NCBI RefSeq assembly: GCF_040436345.1 | Contig: NC_133221.1 | Location: forward strand, 1,559,906-1,623,905 | DNA length: 64,000 bases | Direction of reading: 5' to 3' | Origin: Pagrus major | Lineage: Eukaryota > Chordata > Actinopteri > Spariformes > Sparidae | Shown here: positions 56,960-64,000 of the stretch, in pieces | Position numbering within the stretch: position 1 is the first letter of the stretch | How the letters are laid out: every line of letters starts with the position of its first letter | Position numbers and translations under genes: made by a program | Notes under the pieces: generated by a model | Database searches by the model: none | What the model was told of the DNA's origin: nothing | The model's input: only the letters and a program-made list of their open reading frames with translations

Positions 56960-57210
56960 TTAACTGTCCCCTTAACGGCTTTAAACAACTGAAGTAGCTG
57001 GAGACTTGTTTTAAAACGGGAAAACAACCAGAGAAACATGAAATGTCTCCATACAGCTCGTCTGCTGTAATCCAAGTCTGCAGAAGCCCCGAGATCACAA
57101 AGCTGCAGCTGAAGTGAAGAGCTCATCTTACAGAATAATGCTGTAAATAACATCTTTTAAAATCAGTTTGTGACCTCGGGGCGTCTGGAGACTTGGATTA
57201 CACCTGATGA
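56960..57210. repeat. Truncated copy of the TTAA / AGGAACAG MITE family
   Basis: Carries AACAACTGAAGTAGCTGGAG, CTTGTTTTAAAACGGGAAAA, TACAGCTCGTCTGCTGTAAT and AAGCCCCGAGATCACAAA, all internal to the family, with an inverted second half (ATCAGTTTGTGACCTCGGGG). Terminal AGGAACAG repeats are absent. Confidence 0.65.
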
Positions 57211-57545
57211 GCTGTTCAGACATGGTGTTGTCTGGGTATTTTGCTCATTTTTATACTGTAGTATTGCTAATTTGACATAAGTAACTGTACTGTTCTTCTG
57301 ACAGCATTGATAATATCAATTGATATCAAAGCAGGACTTATATTTAAGTATTTTTGTTTCATTACATCACTGCTATTCTTTTATTGTGTCATGATCAGTT
57401 ATTTTTAATTATTCGTTTGTATGTCTGCTTGTTTTTCTTTAACTTCCTGCTAATGTTGCTTTATTTTAACTTATTGTCATTGTTTACTTTGATCCTTTTG
57501 TGAAGCACTTTGGACTGCATCTTGGCATGAAAGGTGCATCACAAA

Positions 57546-57550
57546 CAAAG

Positions 57551-57581
<31 letters not shown>

Positions 57582-57682
57582 CATTATTATTATTATTATT
57601 GTTGTTATTGTTATTATTATTATTATTAATATTGTTGTTGTTGAAAGGTGCCGTACAAATAAAGTTGTTATTATTATCATTA

Positions 57683-57754
<72 letters not shown>

Positions 57755-57761
57755 TTGTTCC
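57546..57761. repeat. TTA/TTG trinucleotide repeat block next to the snx21 promoter
   Basis: (ATT)n at about 57551-57628 and 57667-57680, then (GTT)n at 57681-57761, with a short unique insert AAAGGTGCCGTACAAATAAA (57646-57665). This insert and its partner AAAGGTGCATCACAAACAAA (57529-57548) are near-copies, so the block is a duplicated GGTGC-plus-triplet unit. Confidence 0.9.
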
Positions 57762-57769
57762 TTACCGCC

Positions 57770-58018
57770 CCCTGCTGTCCTGTGTAGAGCAGTGCATCTC
57801 CTTATATGGTGGCTGTCGGACATCCGGCCGGTCCCGCCTCCCCCTGCAGGCTGCGGCCGGGGATCGTTTGAGGAATCCGGGACAGAGTCAGTCAGCTGTG
57901 GACCCCACAACCAGCAGCAGGACGGTCCAGCCCGGAGGTCCTGACCGGAGCTTCAAGCGCTGCATTCCCCCGCTGACATGGACTAACAGGAGCGCAGACA
58001 GTCAGCGTCGAGCCCGGG
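57770..58018 (+). promoter_or_regulatory. snx21: snx21 promoter and probable non-coding first exon
   Basis: GC-rich DNA after a long AT-rich stretch, ending in a strong donor CCCGGG|GTGAGT at 58018/58019. The coding exon at 63139 starts with an acceptor, so an upstream non-coding exon is required, and this is the only GC-rich candidate. The exon's left border is not determinable. Confidence 0.5.
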
Positions 58019-58669
58019 GTGAGTGATCCAAACGTCCCAGTGCTCCGTGAGTCGGTTCTGGGTCCATAAAGACCAGAACACACTGACAGCAAACTAACTT
58101 GTTAGCTCGTTAGCCGTTAGCACCACAGCCCCTTCATTCAGCCAGAACAGAAACAGGACCGTCCGGTTTTAATCCGCCAGTTTGAGATTTAAACTTTAGT
58201 TCTACTTGAGAAGGATTAACTGGACCCGTCAGAACAAGCTTCAGGCACCGGTTAGTGGGTCAGTGACTGAACTCTGGCTGCTAGCTAACTAAGTGAGTCA
58301 GTTACTGTCACCATCCCATTATAAACATTAACAGGTAGGAAAAGAGCAAAGTTGTTAGCTTGTTCGCTACTTTACCTCCACGGTCCCTTCATCAACATGC
58401 TTCTCTGTAACTGCGCTTAACGTTAATTACTTTTATAATCTGAGTGTTAACCAGCTAGCTAACCGCAATACTTATAGCTAACTAGTTAACTGACCGGTGC
58501 GCTACCTTTACGGACGCCTCGTAAACTCCTGTTCTCCTAAACTGGAACAAGGCTTTGGAATATACATATTTATATACTTAAATATATATATATATATACT
58601 TAAATATATGTATAATACACACACATATATATGATTTTTTTTTTTTTTAGAAAATTTCCCCCCCAAAAT

Positions 58670-59335
58670 GTGTAACTCTAATTTTTATTGGACATTTCAG
58701 AGCATGTAACAAAAAACAGTATCCATGTAAGATTGTCAATTTACAACTGGAAGGATATGAAATATTAAACAAAGTAAGACAAAGTAAAAAGAGAAGAATA
58801 AACACAAATACAAACAGCCGTGGTTACCAGTGTCCATGATCTAAAGGGAGTTTACGAGTCCATCATCTTGAGATGAATTCATCAGTTACTCACTGTGTCA
58901 TGAATCATCCATTTCTTCAGTATTTCCTCTCAGTCTGAGCTGAAGCTTCTCCACCACATCGACCTCTAACAGTTTCTCACTGCTCCACAGTCGGGGGTTC
59001 AGTCTGGCACCAGTTTGTTGCTACTGATCAATAATATCTTGGTTAGATATCGATCACTACCAGTGACATAATCATTTATTCTTCCAAGTTACATAACTTT
59101 ACATTCCTTGGGTGTTACATATCCCAGAACGTCCTCGATTATAACACATTTACCCAAAACGATTGTATCTCATGACATTCCCAAAAATGTGTGAGTGTGA
59201 TCTGCCTCATTATTTCCACATATTCTCCAACAGTTTGTTTACTCTGTATTTTAGGTGTAATAAAATAATGGGTTACATTTTTCCACCCAAACTCCCTCCA
59301 TGTCCTCTGATTTGTAGTGATTGTGTTCAAATTTA
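58670..59335 (-). pseudogene. L1-type LINE fragment: C-terminal end of ORF2 (snx21 intron 1)
   Basis: On the minus strand 59330-59139 reads open and ends in TLTHFWECHEIQSFWVNVL, the HxFWxCxxxxxFW signature near the end of L1 ORF2 proteins. Upstream, KNVTHYFITPKIQSKQ fits the FITPK segment. Further down the frame is broken but VEKLQLRLR, the last conserved ORF2 motif, is visible around 58960. This is a 5'-truncated dead copy; 11290-11700 is a relative. Confidence 0.7.
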
Positions 59336-59339
59336 CAAA

Positions 59340-61669
59340 CTGTAAGGCAACAATTAAATTCAGTTACAAAGGAAACTTCTTAACACATAAAATAAGACAT
59401 AAAACTTTAATACAGAGGCAAAAACATGTTTTAAAAACCCTTTCCCCCTGTTTTATTATCATAAATAAAGGAAATGGGAAAATAAAATAGAAATGGATCA
59501 AGGCCTTACATAGATGATTTCTTTTTTCTAACAATATATAGAGATCTTCTAAAGTGGGATTTCATTATAATAAGAAGTAAAGAGTTTTTCTACATTTATC
59601 TTTATGAATAAAAGATTATTAAAACATTGGACATTAGTTCTAGTTGTGTGTCTTTTAATAAGATGCCATAAATAATGCTATTATGATTTAAAACAGGTGC
59701 TGTTGAATAACTAACAACACTTATAACTGTGAACATCATTTGACAGTTGACTATAAATAAAGTTTATTATTAGGTTTAAGTATAAACAGTATAGACTATA
59801 TATAAAAAGATATAAAAGCCACAGGCTGTCAGGATATAAGCCGTATAATAGATACTATAAATGATCCCAAACAACTTTTTCAGTATTATAATGATGGTTG
59901 CACGATACATAACAAATTATTGGCCCCAGATTTGGGAAATTTATATTATCCGCTATTTATTGTATCTGTGAAATTCAAGCTGATAACGAGAGCTGATGAT
60001 ATGAAGAAGATTGTTTTCATTGACTTAAAAACTCTGATACGTTATGTGGCTGTTTGCATCTTTAAAGTTGGTTAACAAATAAACAGAGACGAAGACGAAG
60101 AAGATTAGATATTAAATCATCCATCTTTTCTCTTTACAGTGTGTATAAGAGATTATCTCGTCTGTATCAGCCACGAGAAGCAGAAAATGATCAGTTATTG
60201 GTATTGGCTTAAAATAATCCATATCGTGCAACTGTAATTATGATCTTTCAGAAAAAATTGATCATATCAGCACATGTTAGGCAACATATACGCCGATACG
60301 ATGTATCTGTGCTCGGCTGATATCGTCCGTCGTCTTGACGCCTGTGTTGTGTGAGCAGGTCGGTGGTTCACGTTTGTTTCCGGCAGGTCGGGCTGAACTT
60401 TTGTGTCCTGGAGTTGGAGGGAAGACAAACTGTTCTGATGGCTGCCAGGTGTGTGTCCTCCTAAACGGAGACACCTGATGTGCTCAAAATGTTGAACGCG
60501 TGACGGAAGGATCCCGTGAAGCTCTGCAGGCCGAGAACTCGCTGTGTGTGTGGATCTCCTGGCTGCAGGCTGACTGAGCAAGCTGCTGCATTATTAATGT
60601 GTGACATGATTTCCATTCAGAGCGGCCGCCAGCTCTGTAACCGGAGCCAGCTCGGCCTGCTGCTGCTCGGCCCGGTTTGTTTCCGATGTAGATCAGTTTG
60701 TCTGCGGAGCTGAAATGTGACCGGTTGTTTTTTTCAGTGACCTGGATTGTGGAAGTGAACGTCCCGTTGATATTTACTGTGGACATAAAATGAAGAATGA
60801 AGAGTGTCTGGTCTGACTTTCTCTGATCTCTCATCAGAGACGTGTTCATTTACCTCTTTCTCTTGTTTTAGCTGCACACAGCGATGTGGAGGAAAGCTCT
60901 CACTACACATCGATTTCACAAAGCTTTAATCAGGCCGAAGGAAACTGCTCTCTGCAGAATACTCTGTGTTGATAAAGACTTCTCCTAAAGACAGTCGTGG
61001 AAAGTAATTAAGCACCAGGGTTGCTCCGATGGCGACACCAGCATCGGAAATGCCTAAAATGCTGGAACAGGAATCGGCGAGTAGACGAGTCTAAGTCCAG
61101 ATCTGATGCCACAGGATTCATCAGACCCCGCAGCGTCCTGTACGCCTGAATGCAACTTCATTTTTTATGTAGTCACCTCAGTAACTTCCTGTAACACTTC
61201 AGCAAACTTACATTTGTTGATATTTGTGTGTCAATAAAATGTACACAACAAGAGGATGAAGCCGGTGAGTCACAGCCTTTTGGCTCGTGGGTTTGGTCTG
61301 GTTGGGTCTCTTTGTAGGGACGAGACAATAAAAGGTTTTATCACAATGAAAACACCAACAATAAGCTGATCATGGTGGATAAAATGTCCTCACATGAAGG
61401 ACTCGGTAAAGCTGTCTAGCTGACTGAAGCACAGTCCTATATCAGTTTCCTGATTTATTTTGAAGCCTCTGTTTCCTTATTTTTACTTTAATGTTTTAAG
61501 ACTATTTTGATGATTATCGGGATAATACTGTGAATCGAGAATATGTTGGACGGGACACCGATGAGATGAAATGTTTGGATCGGCCCAAACTTCGTGCTTT
61601 GTCTCGTTTCAGATGTGTATGACTCATTATCAGCCAAAGTTTTTTCTTCTTTCCTCTCCCATTAATTAT
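59340..61669. other. snx21 intron 1, no further gene seen
   Basis: AT-rich intron DNA with no recognised exon. 60470-60720 is a more GC-rich patch with open frames on both strands but no recognisable protein. Confidence 0.45.
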
Positions 61670-61677
61670 CTGACGAG

Positions 61678-62891
61678 TAGGGGTGTCACGATTTCGATTT
61701 TTTATCGAAATCGATCGAAATTACGTCACGATCTCGAGCATCGAAGTCAAAGAGAGGATCGACGATCCCCCCCCTCCCCGTGTACAAAGCTACGCACACT
61801 ACGCAAAGTTACGCAAATGACGCAGCACATTGTAGCCGACGCCGCTAGTTACCTATCCTGCAGGTTATGACACGATGGCGAGTGCAGATAAAGGAGGAGA
61901 CGCGGCACCGGAGCTTGAGCTCCTGCTTCTCTTAAATCACATGTATGGAAATACTTTGCGTTCCCGGTGAGTTATGTCGACGACGTTCGCGTTGTTGACA
62001 AGAAGACCACAGTGTGTAAGATATGCTATGCGCGTGTACCATACCCGGCCACGGGAAACACTACGAACATGGCAGGACACATTCGCCGGCATCACAAAGA
62101 TGTAGATTTGACAGCTGGGAAAGCACCATCACTGGTCCAGCCAACTATTCAATCCTCGTTTGCAATAAAACTTCCACAGACCTCAGCTCGCGCAAAAGCT
62201 ATAACTAGCGCTATAGGGCTATTTATAGCAGCAGACCTGCAGCCTTACTCGGTGGTGGAAAACACGGGATTTAAACATTTAATTAGCGTACTTGAGCCAC
62301 GCTACAGTATGCCCAGCAGGTCGCATCTTACAACAAAAGTGGTTCCCTCCATGTATGAAGACGTTAAAGAAAAAGTTGTGAGGGGTCTGAGCAATGCAGA
62401 GTTAGTTGCCTTAACAACAGATGGCTGGACCTCAAGAGCAACTGAGAGTTACATCACCGTCACAGCGCACTACGTCAATAAAGATTGGGAGATTGAAAGT
62501 CCAGTCCTTCAAACTCGCCCCATCTATGAAGCACACACAAGTGATAATCTGGCAGAAGTGCTAAAGGAAGCGTCTCATTGTTGTTTGTTTTTGTTGTTGA
62601 AAACAAGATTGTTACCTTTATATTGCAAATAAATAATTTAAATTTGACCATTAGTGCCTAATGTGATACATTATGGAAATTGCATCACTTACATGTAGCC
62701 CAACTTTTGAAATAAGATTTACTGTACAAAATTTGATGAATAAAACCAATGATCGTAGACTAGACTAGTCTGAAAATAGCATAGGCGTCTGTGCTGTAAG
62801 AAAAAGAAAAAAATCGAGAATCGAATCGAATCATGACCCTAAAATCGAAAATCAAATCGAATCGAGGATTTGGAGAATCGTGACACCCCTA
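61678..62891 (+). mobile_element. Internally deleted hAT transposon with target-site duplication
   Basis: Terminal inverted repeats TAGGGGTGTCACGATT (61678) and AATCGTGACACCCCTA (ending 62891), flanked by a perfect 8-base duplication CTGACGAG at 61670-61677 and 62892-62899. Eight-base duplications and a TAGGGGTG terminus are hAT features. Subterminal DNA is rich in TCGATT/AATCGA. The 1214-bp element keeps only the start of its transposase gene, so it could move only with help from a full copy elsewhere. The perfect duplication suggests a fairly recent insertion. It lies in snx21 intron 1 in the same orientation as snx21. Confidence 0.93.
61875..62632 (+). pseudogene. Truncated BED-finger hAT transposase (ZBED-like)
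   Basis: A start at 61875 (MASADKGG) is separated by a single-base-type frameshift near 61910-61934 from the main frame, which begins KSHVWKYFAFPVSYVDD. A BED zinc finger follows: CKIC at about 62013-62024 and HIRRHH at 62080-62097, giving the C-x2-C...H-x4-H pattern. Then a hAT N-terminal region containing ALTTDGWTSRATESY, the conserved T-D-G-W-T-S segment with the first catalytic Asp. After AEVLKEA (about 62571) homology stops and the frame ends in 3' flanking DNA, so the rest of the RNase-H-like domain and the dimerisation domain are deleted. Inactive. Confidence 0.9.
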
Positions 62892-62954
62892 CTGACGAGC
62901 CCTCAGATTTATGAGGTGAGCCTCTGGAGGGGCCTGATCCCCTGAGGGAGCTAA

Positions 62955-63020
62955 ACTAAAAAACTAAAACTAAAACTAAAACTAAACTAACTAAGCTAAA
63001 CTAACTAACTAAACTCTAAC
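62955..63020. repeat. AACTAAA simple repeat
   Basis: Tandem ACTAAA and ACTAACTAA units directly before the second snx21 exon region. No function evident. Confidence 0.8.
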
Positions 63021-63169
63021 GTCACTTTACTGCAAAAAATAGAACAATTTTCGATTATAAAAAAACAATTTTTCGATTATACCCCAGTTAGATGATTACT
63101 GAACTTTAACTCTTAACGTCTCCCTGTTGTTTCTTCAGCCCCTCCCCCCTGCGGTGGCCAGGCGGCGTC

Positions 63170-64000
63170 ATGGCGTCCCGGCTGCTGGACCGTCTGAAGC
63201 GCTCGCTGTTTAAAGATGGTCAGGGGGCGGGACCTGAGCAGGAAGCAGGAGGCGTCCAGGAGGAGGAGGAGGAGTTTAAAGAGGACGACTGGGAGGCGGA
63301 GCTGGAGGAGGAGGAGGAGTGTGTGACTGATCGGCTCGGGGGGACGCTGTGCTTCGACAGCGAAGGAGGAGGAGGAGGAGCAGGAGAGGATGGAGCTGAG
63401 GGCGAAGGCTCAGGGCCGGACAGTGACTCCGACTTCCTGGGAGAGTCGATGGAGGAGGGGCTCAGCAGCGCAGGTGAGGTGGAGCTCTGCTCATTTAACA
63501 CGATGATGCTCATGTACGAGCATTTTCACAATCTTACCTGTGATATTAGTTCATACGAGTGTTCCAGGTCCAATTCTGTCGGTCAGATCAAACGACACAA
63601 GCGCCTCAATGTTTTGACAGTTTTATTCACAGTATCGTTGGAACAAATCTGTTTCTATTAATTGAGGTCCAGTGCTCACTTTTTATTCTAAAACACGTTT
63701 CCTTACATACTCACCAACAGATTCATGTACAGTAGATTTAAAGTCACTTTAGATTGGCACTCACCTGACCCCTCTCTCACCTGTCCTGCTCAGACACCAG
63801 TCCTGTGGGCGTGTCTCCAGTAGCCCCCTCTCCCTCCTCCTCCTCCTCCCTGCTGACGCGGCAGCTTCAGGAGAGCTGGAGGAGCCTTCGTGGACTCGGG
63901 GGAGGAAGCCCCACCCCCGCCGGGAGGCGACTGACTGACAACTTGTTGTTCGAGGTGACGGATGCCAGCGTGGTTCAGGAAAGCTCCTCCAAATATGTGG
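63170..64000 (+). CDS. snx21: Sorting nexin-21 (SNX21), first two coding exons, cut by window end
   Basis: Endosomal PX-domain protein that binds phosphoinositides and carries a C-terminal PXB domain (family knowledge; both domains lie mostly beyond the window). Coding exon 1 is 63170-63473 (exon starts at 63139 after TTTCTTCAG), phase 1; coding exon 2 starts at 63794 and is still open at 64000. The protein starts MASRLLDRLKRSLF, matching the MASRLL-RL start in human SNX21, then a long acidic Glu/Gly/Asp stretch with DRLGGTLCF (human SRLSGTLSF). Exon 2 has a Ser/Pro stretch, then LLTRQLQESW and LLFEVTDASVV...SSKYV, the entry to the PX domain. The start ATG sits in TCATGG, the only in-frame candidate after the acceptor. 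Readings beyond the exon 1 donor (63474, GTGAGG) are intron. Confidence 0.93.

Noticed and set aside
60267-60849. Possible exon in the GC-richer patch of snx21 intron 1
   Set aside because: Frames are open on both strands and in several phases with no conserved motif; nothing joins in phase to snx21.

Overview
The window is nuclear DNA of a ray-finned (teleost) fish. Its genes have short exons with GT-AG introns, and the proteins match vertebrate families closely. Introns and intergenic DNA are full of CA/GT microsatellites, short DNA-transposon relics, Tc1/mariner and hAT remnants, L1-type LINE ends and tRNA-derived SINEs, a mix typical of fish. I see no bacterial features, CRISPR arrays or operons.

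I support four protein-coding genes, all rebuilt from exon homology with matching splice phases. mrgbp (minus strand, 17165-21863, 5 coding exons, 212 aa) encodes a subunit of the TIP60/NuA4 histone acetyltransferase complex. hm13 (minus, 26375-36967, 11 coding positions, 383 aa, plus an alternative last exon giving 413 aa) encodes signal peptide peptidase, an intramembrane aspartyl protease of the ER. A DNase I-family gene, best matched to DNase1-like-1 (minus, 41199-50189, 8 coding exons, 311 aa), encodes a secreted or membrane-anchored endonuclease. snx21 (plus, starts 63170, continues past the window) encodes a PX-domain sorting nexin. The human counterparts of mrgbp, hm13 and snx21 are, as I recall, all on chromosome 20, so this looks like a shuffled piece of that ancestral linkage group. 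The genes are not functionally linked.

Layout: 1-17164 is gene-poor, with dispersed repeats, a large pyrimidine tract, a Tc1 relic, an 11-bp minisatellite and an L1 fragment. 17165-21996 is mrgbp and its promoter. 22000-26374 is intergenic DNA plus probable hm13 3' UTR. 26375-37250 is hm13. 37250-41198 is intergenic, with a 180-bp tandem repeat and a fold-back element. 41199-50196 is the DNase gene, with a 5.9-kb intron 3 full of TTAA-flanked palindromic MITEs. 50200-57770 is intergenic, with a second copy of the repeat found at base 1, a long CA tract and a SINE. 57770-64000 is the snx21 promoter, first intron (with an L1 fragment and an internally deleted hAT element) and first two coding exons.

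The most interesting signals concern splicing. Two short introns (mrgbp intron 2 and DNase intron 1) carry (AC)n just inside the 5' splice site and (GT)n just inside the 3' splice site, with no polypyrimidine tract, so the RNA could fold and bridge the two sites. hm13 intron 5 carries tandem copies of its own acceptor plus the first 19 bases of exon 6, making decoy acceptors that would bring in a stop codon. A 25-copy minisatellite in hm13 intron 4 has grown from inside a MITE.
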